From Gammaproteobacteria bacterium (lineage in GTDB: Bacteria; Pseudomonadota; Gammaproteobacteria; Steroidobacterales; GCA-2729495), in assembly GCA_030429685.1 (NCBI GenBank), contig JAUIEY010000110.1, positions 1 to 6,566 of the forward strand: DNA of 6,566 nucleotides, in the 5' to 3' direction. The position numbers and the translations under genes were made by a program. A model generated the notes under the pieces. That model was not told the origin of the DNA, did not search any database, and was given only the letters and a program-made list of their open reading frames with translations. Below, piece by piece: positions 1 through 6,030 of the stretch (the first letter of the stretch is position 1; each line of letters opens with the position of its first letter).

Positions 1-86
1 TCGAGTAGTATCCAGACAAACCCGGCGACACCCCAAAACGCAGCCAGACGGCCGGCCAACTGATTGTTGTCATTGTTCTTGCTCAT
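1..86 (-). CDS. N-terminus of a small membrane protein of unknown function (truncated by window edge)
   Basis: Reading the minus strand from the ATG at 86-84 gives 28 uninterrupted codons that run off the left edge. They encode a polar Asn-rich start (MSKNNDNNQLAGRLAAFW) followed by a hydrophobic stretch (GVAGFVWILL) that looks like the beginning of a membrane helix. A short polar N-terminus followed at once by a hydrophobic helix is typical of small inner-membrane proteins. No strong Shine-Dalgarno sequence precedes the ATG, and the family cannot be named from so few residues. The gene is divergent from leuC, with only 54 bp between the two start codons, so the promoters must be very compact or overlap the coding regions. 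A chance open frame cannot be excluded, but the codon content and polar-then-hydrophobic pattern favour a real gene. Confidence 0.5.
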   Translation of the reverse strand, partial: MSKNNDNNQLAGRLAAFWGVAGFVWILL

Positions 87-140
87 TGAAGCGGCGACAA
101 TACCAAGACCTGCCATACAAGACCACAAGCAGCCTCATTT

Positions 141-1556
141 ATGTCACTGACTGTTATCGAAAAAATCTGGAACGAGCATCAGATTGCCGACCTCGGCGAC
201 GGCACCTGTCTTATATATATAGACCGGGTGTTTCTGCACGAGCGCACCGGCAGTGTCGCTCTGAAGGGGCTGGAAGCCGCCGGGCGCAAAGTGCGCAATC
301 CCGAGCAGGCTTTCTGCACCATGGACCACATCGTCGACACATTCCCCGGCCGCAGCGACGACACCACCCTGCCCGGCGGCACGGCTTTTATCCAGACCAC
401 ACGCGCCGCGGCGCAGGCGGCGGGCATTAACCTGTTCGACCTCGGCGACCAGCGGCAGGGGATTGTCCATGTGATTTCGCCGGAGCAAGGCATTGCACTG
501 CCCGGCGCCACAGTGGTTTGCCCGGACAGCCACACCGGCACACTGGGCGGTCTGGGCGCGCTGGCGTGGGGTATCGGCTCCACCGAGGCCGAGCATGCCC
601 TGGCCACCAAGACGCTGGTAGTGAAAAAACCCAAAACCATGCGCGTTAATTTCGAAGGTGAACTCCCGACCGGCATTACCGCTAAAGACATGATCCTGAA
701 ACTGATCGGCGAACACACGGCATCCGGTGGTGTCGGCTACGCCATCGAATTCGCCGGCGCAGCGGTACGCGCTTTACCCATCGAGGCCAGGCTGACCTTG
801 TGCAATATGACGGTGGAATTCGGCGCCTGGACCGGTCTGATTGCGCCGGACGAGCAGACCTTTGCCTACGTGCAAGGCCGGCCTTATGCCCCCAACGCAG
901 CGCAGTGGGACCAGGCCGTAGCACACTGGCGCACCCTGCAAAGCGATCCCGATGCCCGCTTTGACAAGGAAATCAGCATTGATTGCGCCAGCATCGTGCC
1001 GCAAGTTACATGGGGCACCAGCCCGATGCATGAAACCGGTATCGATGGCCTGGTTCCCGACCCGGCACAAATCGCTGATTCTGCTGTGCGCAGTTCAGTG
1101 GAACGCGCCCTGGAGTACATGGATCTGCAGCCCGGCACCCCGCTGGAAGGCGTGCCGATTGATGCCGCCTTTCTCGGTTCGTGCACCAACAGCCGCATCA
1201 GTGACCTGCGCGCTGCCGCCGACATTTTGCGAGGCCGCAAGGTCGCGCCCGGGGTCAAGGCGATCTGCGTGCCCGGCTCCGGCCTGGTCAAGGCCGAGGC
1301 TGAAGCCGAGGGCCTCGACAAAGTATTTACCGACGCCGGATTTGAATGGCGCGAATCAGGTTGTTCGATGTGCTTTTTCGCCGGCGGCGAGAGTTTTGGC
1401 CTGGAGGAACGCGTGGTCAGCAGCACCAACCGCAACTTCGAGAATCGCCAGGGCCCGCGTACCCGGACGCATCTGGCCAGCCCGACCACCGTGGCGGCTT
1501 CCGCCGTTAAAGGGTATCTGACCGACGTGCGCCGCATCGGCGCAGCGGGAGACTGA
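141..1556 (+). CDS. leuC: 3-isopropylmalate dehydratase-family hydro-lyase, large subunit (LeuC or LeuC-like paralog)
   Basis: The 471-residue product spans the whole aconitase/LeuC large-subunit fold; E. coli LeuC is 466 residues. The three [4Fe-4S] ligands are present: Cys348 in GSCTNSR, and Cys408 and Cys411 in GCSMC. The substrate-binding regions TMDH (60-63), PDSHTGT (128-134) and STNRNFENRQG (428-438) are also recognisable. In leucine synthesis LeuCD isomerises 2-isopropylmalate to 3-isopropylmalate in the cytoplasm; relatives hydrate citraconate, maleate or dimethylmaleate. The ATG at 141 gives the usual family N-terminus, and no in-frame start lies just upstream, though its ribosome-binding site is weak. 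leuD follows after 2 bp. No leuA or leuB is nearby, and some segments differ from the E. coli form as I recall it: DSHTGTLGGLG replaces DSHTATHGAFG, and FFAGGESFG follows GCSMC. The family is certain. Whether this is the leucine enzyme or a paralog acting on another acid is open. Confidence 0.95.
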   Translation: MSLTVIEKIWNEHQIADLGDGTCLIYIDRVFLHERTGSVALKGLEAAGRKVRNPEQAFCTMDHIVDTFPGRSDDTTLPGGTAFIQTTRAAAQAAGINLFDLGDQRQGIVHVISPEQGIALPGATVVCPDSHTGTLGGLGALAWGIGSTEAEHALATKTLVVKKPKTMRVNFEGELPTGITAKDMILKLIGEHTASGGVGYAIEFAGAAVRALPIEARLTLCNMTVEFGAWTGLIAPDEQTFAYVQGRPYAPNAAQWDQAVAHWRTLQSDPDARFDKEISIDCASIVPQVTWGTSPMHETGIDGLVPDPAQIADSAVRSSVERALEYMDLQPGTPLEGVPIDAAFLGSCTNSRISDLRAAADILRGRKVAPGVKAICVPGSGLVKAEAEAEGLDKVFTDAGFEWRESGCSMCFFAGGESFGLEERVVSSTNRNFENRQGPRTRTHLASPTTVAASAVKGYLTDVRRIGAAGD

Positions 1557-1558
1557 GC

Positions 1559-2188
1559 ATGGAAAAGTTCACACAACTGACAGCCATTGCCGCACCGATC
1601 ATGCGTATCAACATTGATACCGATGTGATTATTCCCAGCCGCGAAATGAAGCGTGTTTCCAAGGAAGGCCTGAGCGAAGGCATGTTCGCCAACTGGCGCT
1701 ACACCGAACCCGGCGGCCGCGAGGAAAACCCGGATTTCATCCTCAACCAGGAACCCTACCGGCAGGCCAGGATACTGCTGTCAGGCGATAACTTCGGCTG
1801 CGGCTCGTCCCGCGAACATGCCGTGTGGGCGCTGGCCGAATGGGGAATCCGCTGCATCATTACGCCCAAGTTCGGCAATATTTTTTACGGCAATTGCGTG
1901 CGCAACGGAATATTGCCGGTGGTGCTGCCAAATGCAGTGGTAGAGGATCTGGCCGCACAGGTGGAACAGGACCCTGCCGGCAACCTGATTCATGTGGACC
2001 TGCGCAACTGCAGCGTTACGGCACCGGACGGCACTAAACACACCTTTGAAATTGCCCCGGCGGATCAGGAAATGCTGCTTGAAGGGCTCGACGCCATAGC
2101 CGTCACCATGAAGCGCGACGACGAGATACTGGCTTTTCAGGGCCGCGATCGACTCGCGCGGCCATGGATTTATCTCGACAATAATTAG
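1559..2188 (+). CDS. leuD: 3-isopropylmalate dehydratase-family hydro-lyase, small subunit (LeuD or LeuD-like paralog)
   Basis: This 209-residue protein is the swivelling aconitase C-terminal-type subunit that pairs with LeuC to close the active site. The signature FGCGSSREHAVWAL (79-92) is intact, as are the N-terminal NIDTDVIIPSREMKRV region (18-33) and FYGNCVRNGILP (109-120). E. coli LeuD is 201 residues, so the length is normal. The start codon lies 2 bp after the leuC stop. A good Shine-Dalgarno (GGGAG, 1547-1551) sits inside the end of leuC, 7 nt before the ATG, which suggests translational coupling and 1:1 production of the subunits. The next gene faces it tail to tail and is not leuB, the gene that normally follows in proteobacterial leuCDB operons. 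This hints that the pair may not be the housekeeping leucine enzyme. Confidence 0.95.
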   Translation: MEKFTQLTAIAAPIMRINIDTDVIIPSREMKRVSKEGLSEGMFANWRYTEPGGREENPDFILNQEPYRQARILLSGDNFGCGSSREHAVWALAEWGIRCIITPKFGNIFYGNCVRNGILPVVLPNAVVEDLAAQVEQDPAGNLIHVDLRNCSVTAPDGTKHTFEIAPADQEMLLEGLDAIAVTMKRDDEILAFQGRDRLARPWIYLDNN

Positions 2189-2293
2189 CTGGAATAGCCA
2201 GGCGCCCTCTCCGCCGAATCACCTTTCTCGCTCGGGCTTGCTGCGCAAACTCGCTCGAAAGCTAATCGTCTGCGGGTCGCCTCGCCAGTCCGG

Positions 2294-3496
2294 CTAACTG
2301 TCCTCGGAAACGACTCCGGCGTCGAACATGGCCGCGATCTCGGCCTCTGCATAGCCAGCTTCCTGCAGCACCGCGCGGGTATGCTCACCCGCATGCGGCA
2401 CCGGCTGATGCAAACCGAAGCGTTCGCCATTCATTTCCAGCGGCAGGGCCGGCAGTTCAACCTGTTCCCCCTTGAATTCGCCGTCGGTAACGGTAAACGG
2501 CACCAGCCCCTTGCTGGCGTTCAGGTGCTCGTCCGCAAAGAGATCTTCGGGACGGGCTATCGGCGCAAACGGCAGACCGGTTTTTTCCAGCTTGGCCATC
2601 AGTTCGGCCTTGGTGTACTGCATGAACACATCCTGAATCAGCGGCACAAGCCGGTCCTTGGCGCGCACACGATCATTGTTGGTCTGCAGCGATTCGTCAG
2701 CCGCCAGCTCATCAAGGCCGAAGGATTCGCACAGCAATCCCCACTGCTTGTCACTCACCACCCCGACGAATACCGGCTCGTCTTTGGTCTGGAAAACCTG
2801 GTAGATAGCCCACGCGGAAACACGCGCCGGCATCGGCGCTGCTGCTTTGCCGGTAACGGCTTTTTGCGCCATGTGCTGGCCGACCAGAAACACCGTACTT
2901 TCATACAGTGAAGCGATGACTTTCTGGCCCTTGCCGGTGGCGTGCCGCTGATGCAGCGCCCCCAGCACGCCAATGGCACCGAACATGCCGCCGGTTACGT
3001 CAATCACCGAAGCGCCGGCACGCAATGGCTGCCCCGGCGGGCCGGTCATATAGGCCAGACCGCCCATCATCTGGGCGACCTCATCGAGCGCGGTGCGATG
3101 TTCATAGGGACCGGCCAGAAAACCTTTTTCCGAGCAATAAATCAGCCCCGGATTCAGTTTGCTGAGCTCCTCGTAACCGAAACCCAGCCGGTCCATGGTG
3201 CCCGGGCGGAAATTCTCGATCAGCACATCAGCGCCTTCGATCAGCTTGAGAACGGCAGCCTTGCCCGCCGCGGACTTCAGATCCACGCACAGGCTGCGCT
3301 TGTTGCGGTTGTACATGGGGAAATAGCCGGCACCGGAGCCCAGCAAACGCCGCGTGCTGTCACCGCCGACCGGTTCGATCTTGATCACATCAGCCCCCAT
3401 GTCGGCCAGCATCAGGCCGGCCGCCGGGCCCATGACCATGTGGGTAAACTCGATCACCCGGACACCTGCCAGGGGTAAGGATTGCTTGTCGCTCAT
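2294..3496 (-). CDS. Class III CoA-transferase (CaiB/BaiF, formyl-CoA transferase family)
   Basis: The 400-residue protein shows the features of family III CoA-transferases, cytoplasmic interlocked dimers that move CoA between carboxylic acids. The N-terminal LPLAGVRVIEFTHMVMGPAAG (7-27) and the nucleotide-fold segment ADMGADVIKIEP (31-42) are typical. They are followed by NRNKRSLCVDLK (63-74), IENFRPGTMDRLG (93-105) and LDEVAQMMGGLAYMTG (137-152). Asp166 in SVIDVTGG matches the catalytic Asp that forms the acyl-aspartyl anhydride (Asp169 in Oxalobacter Frc). A longer frame opens at 3952, but the ATG at 3496 begins the family's usual N-terminus and has GGGA (3504-3507) 7 nt upstream. The substrate is unknown. 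Homologs act on formate/oxalate, carnitine, citramalate/succinate, mesaconate and others. The gene converges with leuD and diverges from an HMG-CoA lyase-family gene, which suggests that the CoA ester it makes is then cleaved by that lyase. Confidence 0.93.
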   Translation of the reverse strand: MSDKQSLPLAGVRVIEFTHMVMGPAAGLMLADMGADVIKIEPVGGDSTRRLLGSGAGYFPMYNRNKRSLCVDLKSAAGKAAVLKLIEGADVLIENFRPGTMDRLGFGYEELSKLNPGLIYCSEKGFLAGPYEHRTALDEVAQMMGGLAYMTGPPGQPLRAGASVIDVTGGMFGAIGVLGALHQRHATGKGQKVIASLYESTVFLVGQHMAQKAVTGKAAAPMPARVSAWAIYQVFQTKDEPVFVGVVSDKQWGLLCESFGLDELAADESLQTNNDRVRAKDRLVPLIQDVFMQYTKAELMAKLEKTGLPFAPIARPEDLFADEHLNASKGLVPFTVTDGEFKGEQVELPALPLEMNGERFGLHQPVPHAGEHTRAVLQEAGYAEAEIAAMFDAGVVSEDS

Positions 3497-3511
3497 GCTT
3501 AAGTCCCGTGT

Positions 3512-3538
3512 GGCGCGCGGCGCTCTACGCGCGACGCC
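3512..3538. promoter_or_regulatory. GC-rich inverted repeat in the CoA-transferase/lyase divergent region
   Basis: GGCG (3512-3515) pairs with CGCC (3535-3538), and CGCG (3516-3519) with CGCG (3530-3533), with A3534 bulged. It lies in the predicted leader of the CoA-transferase mRNA, just upstream of its ribosome-binding site, and 10 bp before a possible lyase -10 (TAGAAT, 3548-3553). It could be an operator serving both divergent genes or an RNA hairpin in the leader. In DNA this GC-rich, chance folding is also possible. Confidence 0.3.
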
Positions 3539-3547
3539 GTTTTCCGT

Positions 3548-3553
3548 TAGAAT
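3548..3553 (+). promoter_or_regulatory. Possible -10 element for the HMG-CoA lyase-family gene
   Basis: TAGAAT matches five of six -10 consensus bases and is the best plus-strand candidate upstream of the lyase. No convincing -35 lies 16-18 bp upstream, so an activator might be needed or the true promoter may be elsewhere. The start would be near 3560, about 108 nt before the ATG. Confidence 0.22.
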
Positions 3554-3590
3554 TCCCGCCCCTGCCGGGTGCGGCGTATCAGGGCCGTGA

Positions 3591-3619
3591 ATTATCCCCG
3601 GCAGCCGAATTGATAACAA
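3591..3619 (-). promoter_or_regulatory. Candidate sigma70 promoter of the CoA-transferase gene
   Basis: On the minus strand, TTGTTA (-35, 3614-3619) and GATAAT (-10, 3591-3596; five of six consensus bases) are separated by the ideal 17 bp. Transcription would start near 3584, giving a leader of about 88 nt that contains the GC-rich hairpin at 3512-3538. Confidence 0.45.
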
Positions 3620-3667
3620 CCCGCCGCTGTAATGGCGTTTGAACAACTGACATCCAGGTACACAACC

Positions 3668-4627
3668 ATGAGCACCATCGACATTCTGGTGAGCGAGGTC
3701 GGCCCGCGCGACGGCCTGCAGAGCATCAAATCCATCATGCCTACCGAGGCCAAAAAGGCCTGGATCAGGGCCGAGGCAGAAGCCGGCGTCCCGGAAATCG
3801 AAGTCGGGTCCTTTGTGCCGCCGAAGTTGCTGCCGCAGCTGGCAGATACCGCCGAGATCGTGGCCTACGCGCGCGAGATTCCGGGCCTGGCCGTGGCAGC
3901 CCTGGTGCCGAATTTCAAGGGTGCCGAAAACGCCGTCAAAGCCGGCGCGCACAAGATAACCCTGCCACTGTCAGTCAGCGAAACGCACAGCCAGGCAAAC
4001 CTGAAAAAAACCCATGCACAGGTCTACGAGGAAGTGCGCCGCGTGGTCGAATTGCTGGACACCCTGCCGGCCGACCAACGCCCTGATTTTGAAGGCGGTC
4101 TGTCCACGGCGTTCGGCTGCACGCTCGAAGGCAAGGTACCGGAACGCAAGGTGGTCGAATGCGCCGTCAGAATGATGGAGCTGGGTTGCGATGAGGTGGG
4201 CCTGTCGGATACCACCGGTTACGCCAATCCGGCGCAGCTGCGCCGCCTGATTAAACTGATTCGCGCCGAAATTGGCGCTGACAAACTGCAGGGTGTGCAT
4301 TTGCACAACACGCGCGGGCTGGGCCTCGCCAATGTTTATGCTGCCCTGGAAGAAAACATCACGACTGTGGATGCATCACTGGGCGGCCTGGGCGGTTGTC
4401 CGTTTGCACCGGGTGCCAGCGGCAATATCGTGACTGAGGACCTGGTATTCATGCTCGATGCCATGGGGCTGAAAACCGGCATTGACCTCAACAAGTTGCT
4501 CAAAGTGCGCGATATTGTCATTGCCGCCCTGCCCGGCGAGGATATGTACGGCTTCACGCCAGATGCCGGGCTACCCAAAGGCTACGGTGCCGACGGCGAA
4601 ATTGGCTGGGGCGTAATTGCGGCCTGA
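3668..4627 (+). CDS. Hydroxymethylglutaryl-CoA lyase-family enzyme (HMG-CoA or citramalyl-CoA lyase)
   Basis: This 319-residue TIM-barrel lyase has the DRE-TIM metallolyase catalytic set. Visible elements are VGPRDGLQ with Arg14 and Asp15, the metal-binding His211 and His213 in VHLHNTRG, the family signature GGLGGCPF with catalytic Cys244, and Asn253 in GASGN. HMG-CoA lyase splits HMG-CoA into acetoacetate and acetyl-CoA; close relatives split (R)-citramalyl-CoA into pyruvate and acetyl-CoA. The sequence departs from textbook HMG-CoA lyase at HLHNTRG, where the classical enzyme has HCHDTYG, and in a tail containing GFTPDAGLPKG (295-305). I chose the ATG at 3668, with AGG 9 nt upstream, over the in-frame ATG at 3632, because the barrel's first strand (IDILVSEVGPRDGLQ) starts right after it and family members begin there. 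It is divergent from the CoA-transferase gene and ends at a strong terminator. The family is secure, but the substrate is not. Confidence 0.93.
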   Translation: MSTIDILVSEVGPRDGLQSIKSIMPTEAKKAWIRAEAEAGVPEIEVGSFVPPKLLPQLADTAEIVAYAREIPGLAVAALVPNFKGAENAVKAGAHKITLPLSVSETHSQANLKKTHAQVYEEVRRVVELLDTLPADQRPDFEGGLSTAFGCTLEGKVPERKVVECAVRMMELGCDEVGLSDTTGYANPAQLRRLIKLIRAEIGADKLQGVHLHNTRGLGLANVYAALEENITTVDASLGGLGGCPFAPGASGNIVTEDLVFMLDAMGLKTGIDLNKLLKVRDIVIAALPGEDMYGFTPDAGLPKGYGADGEIGWGVIAA

Positions 4628-4666
4628 GCGCTACGGCCAACCGGCGGCTGTCCAAAGAAACAAAGA

Positions 4667-4703
4667 AAGGCGGAGCCCTTGTAAGGACTCCGCCTTGTTT
4701 TTT
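4667..4703. terminator. Strong bidirectional intrinsic terminator between the convergent lyase and porin genes
   Basis: A perfect 9-bp stem, AAGGCGGAG (4667-4675) with CTCCGCCTT (4688-4696), can extend past one C/A mismatch through CCTT/AAGG. On the plus strand it is followed by a T-rich tract (TTGTTTTTT, 4695-4703), ending the lyase transcript about 40 nt after its stop codon. On the other strand the A-rich stretch at 4653-4668 becomes a T-rich tract after the same stem, so porin transcripts can also end here. Confidence 0.88.
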
Positions 4704-4741
4704 GCCGGCAAACAGTAATGATCAGGGGGAAGATCGCCGGC

Positions 4742-4757
4742 AGGCGAAAAATCGCCT
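4742..4757 (-). terminator. Small hairpin just after the porin stop codon
   Basis: AGGCGA (4742-4747) and TCGCCT (4752-4757) form a 6-bp stem with a 4-nt loop, 10 nt downstream of the porin stop. In the porin direction no T-run follows, so it is unlikely to terminate by itself. It may protect the 3' end of the porin mRNA while the stronger hairpin at 4667-4703 terminates it. Confidence 0.35.
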
Positions 4758-4767
4758 TCTAAAACAC

Positions 4768-5904
4768 TTAGAACTTGAGCTGAAGATCCAGTTGCAGAGT
4801 GTCATAGTCTTCTGCCGCCATGCCGGAACGTTCGTTCTTGTCTTCGGCAGCAAAATAACTCAGGTTGACTGAGGTTTTATCGCTAAGTGCGTAAGCAGCA
4901 CCGACGTAAATGCCCTTGTTGTCGGTACCGCCACCGGCGAAGTCTGAGTTAGACAGCGCCGCCAGAGTCGCGTCAGCGTCCAGTTCCTGATAGTAGATCT
5001 TGCCCTGCCAGGTACCTTTCTTCTTGGCACTGCCAATCTGTGCGCCTACCTGAAAGCCGGAATCCAGCTTTTTGTTGCCTGCGGCAGCAACCGGATCGGC
5101 GTCGGTGTTGGTGATGTACTGGCCCCAGAATTTCAGCGGCAGGTCCGCTACTTCAACTGCGGCTTCGGCGAAAAGCTCCAAAACATTAAAGTCATTTGCA
5201 TAAACATCTGTCATAAGCAAAGCACTTGCAGCAGATGAGTTGCTGCCACAACCATCAGACAACATACAGGGTTTGCCATCAGTGTTTGCAGCTGTATAAC
5301 CCAAGCCTGCTTTGACTTTCGCGCCGGCAATTTCCGTATTGACACCGGCTTGAATAACGCCCATCTGCACATCATCAACATTGTCTTCGGGCAGCGGATC
5401 TCGCTGGTCGTCATCACCATTCAGCCACGTGTACAGCGCATTGGCAAAGAAAATGCCGTTCTCATAATTGGCGCCGAAACCTTCCGGACGCCAGTCGCTA
5501 TCCCACTGCAGCTGGCTCTTGCCAACCGTGATCAGGTTATTCTTGAACTTGCCGCCGGAAACAGAAGTACGTTCATCGGCCTGCCATTTGAAATATGCCA
5601 GATCCAGATTGATCCCTTTGCTCTCTCCAAAACCCTGAATCGTCTGATTGGTAGACACCGGATCACTGCTGCCGGAAGCCAGGCCAATACCAATTTCAAT
5701 AGTTTCTGTCGCCTGTGCTTCAGCCAGAACGCGTGCGCGAATCCGCTTGCGGTCGCGATCACCGTCTCTGGATGCGTCATCGTCATTCTGGTGACGCATG
5801 CGCAAGTCACCGGAAATATTGACCGAACCTACTTCTACCCCAGCGATAGCAGTTGGCGCGGCCATGATTACTGCCAGGCCTGTCGCGGCCACTAGTGCTT
5901 TCAT
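4768..5904 (-). CDS. Putative outer-membrane porin (beta-barrel, probably the Porin_5-type family)
   Basis: The 378-residue product starts with a Sec signal peptide: MK, a hydrophobic core LVAATGLAVIMAAP, and a likely cut after AIA (19-21). The mature part opens with VEVGSVNISGDLRMRHQ, typical of a first porin strand. Alternating polar/hydrophobic strands follow, and the end is LQLDLQLKF, with the terminal Phe that BAM-dependent outer-membrane proteins carry. Aspartate-rich loops (for example 40-50 and 163-178) and a loop with two cysteines (Cys213 and Cys219) are visible. The ATG at 5904 has GGAG 9 nt upstream; a TTG directly before it (5907) is a less likely start. The gene follows pstB on the same strand after 290 bp containing its own promoter candidates and a Pho-box-like element, suggesting phosphate-regulated uptake. 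The acidic loops do not obviously suit an anion-selective pore, so the solute is unknown. Confidence 0.88.
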   Translation of the reverse strand: MKALVAATGLAVIMAAPTAIAGVEVGSVNISGDLRMRHQNDDDASRDGDRDRKRIRARVLAEAQATETIEIGIGLASGSSDPVSTNQTIQGFGESKGINLDLAYFKWQADERTSVSGGKFKNNLITVGKSQLQWDSDWRPEGFGANYENGIFFANALYTWLNGDDDQRDPLPEDNVDDVQMGVIQAGVNTEIAGAKVKAGLGYTAANTDGKPCMLSDGCGSNSSAASALLMTDVYANDFNVLELFAEAAVEVADLPLKFWGQYITNTDADPVAAAGNKKLDSGFQVGAQIGSAKKKGTWQGKIYYQELDADATLAALSNSDFAGGGTDNKGIYVGAAYALSDKTSVNLSYFAAEDKNERSGMAAEDYDTLQLDLQLKF

Positions 5905-6003
5905 CAATCCCTACTCCATATATTCTTCAGGTTGGCCAGCCCGGAAACAGCTCGCCGCTCGCGTGGCATACAGGCCACTGGAGGGGCATGATGCGCGTGG
6001 TTT

Positions 6004-6021
6004 GTTACAGCAATATTACAG
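6004..6021 (-). promoter_or_regulatory. Candidate Pho box (PhoB site) upstream of the porin
   Basis: The minus strand reads CTGTAAT-ATTG-CTGTAAC: two 7-bp direct repeats separated by 4 bp, the exact layout of the PhoB half-sites (consensus CTGTCAT-N4-CTGTCAT/C). About 14 of 18 positions agree with the consensus, and the first half-site has the CTGTAAT form I recall for the E. coli phoE porin. Ten bp downstream is CATCAT (5988-5993), a four-of-six -10 at the spacing expected when a Pho box replaces the -35. The neighbouring gene upstream is pstB, itself normally in the Pho regulon. Confidence 0.55.
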
Positions 6022-6030
6022 GTCTGCAAC

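Noticed and set aside
86..430. Plus-strand frame overlapping the start of leuC
   Set aside because: It is out of frame with leuC, its product is Arg/His-rich with no known pattern, and it lies mainly within leuC coding sequence.
884..1576. Long open frame on the minus strand inside leuC (230 residues)
   Set aside because: It is antisense to a clearly real gene, rich in Arg, Pro and Ser, and matches no family; a by-product of GC-rich codon use.
2185..2430. Small minus-strand frame across the leuD/CoA-transferase junction
   Set aside because: It overlaps the CoA-transferase end in another frame, has no ribosome-binding site, and its product is low-complexity.
3632..3667. Earlier in-frame ATG for the HMG-CoA lyase-family gene
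   Set aside because: It adds 12 residues not expected in the family and lacks a Shine-Dalgarno, whereas the ATG at 3668 has AGG 9 nt upstream.
3497..3952. 152-residue N-terminal extension of the CoA-transferase frame, in frame upstream of 3496
   Set aside because: It overlaps the lyase gene on the opposite strand, has no recognisable domain, and the family N-terminus with a ribosome-binding site begins exactly at 3496.
4702..4711. Perfect palindrome TTGCCGGCAA next to the terminator
   Set aside because: It is short, lies between convergent genes with no promoter beside it, and is plausible by chance in this composition.
5350..5895. 181-residue plus-strand frame antisense to the porin
   Set aside because: No start signal or recognisable domain, and the porin on the other strand has a signal peptide, strand pattern and terminal Phe.
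5905..5907. TTG directly upstream of the porin ATG as start codon
   Set aside because: The adjacent ATG has better Shine-Dalgarno spacing (9 nt) and is the preferred codon; the difference is one residue.
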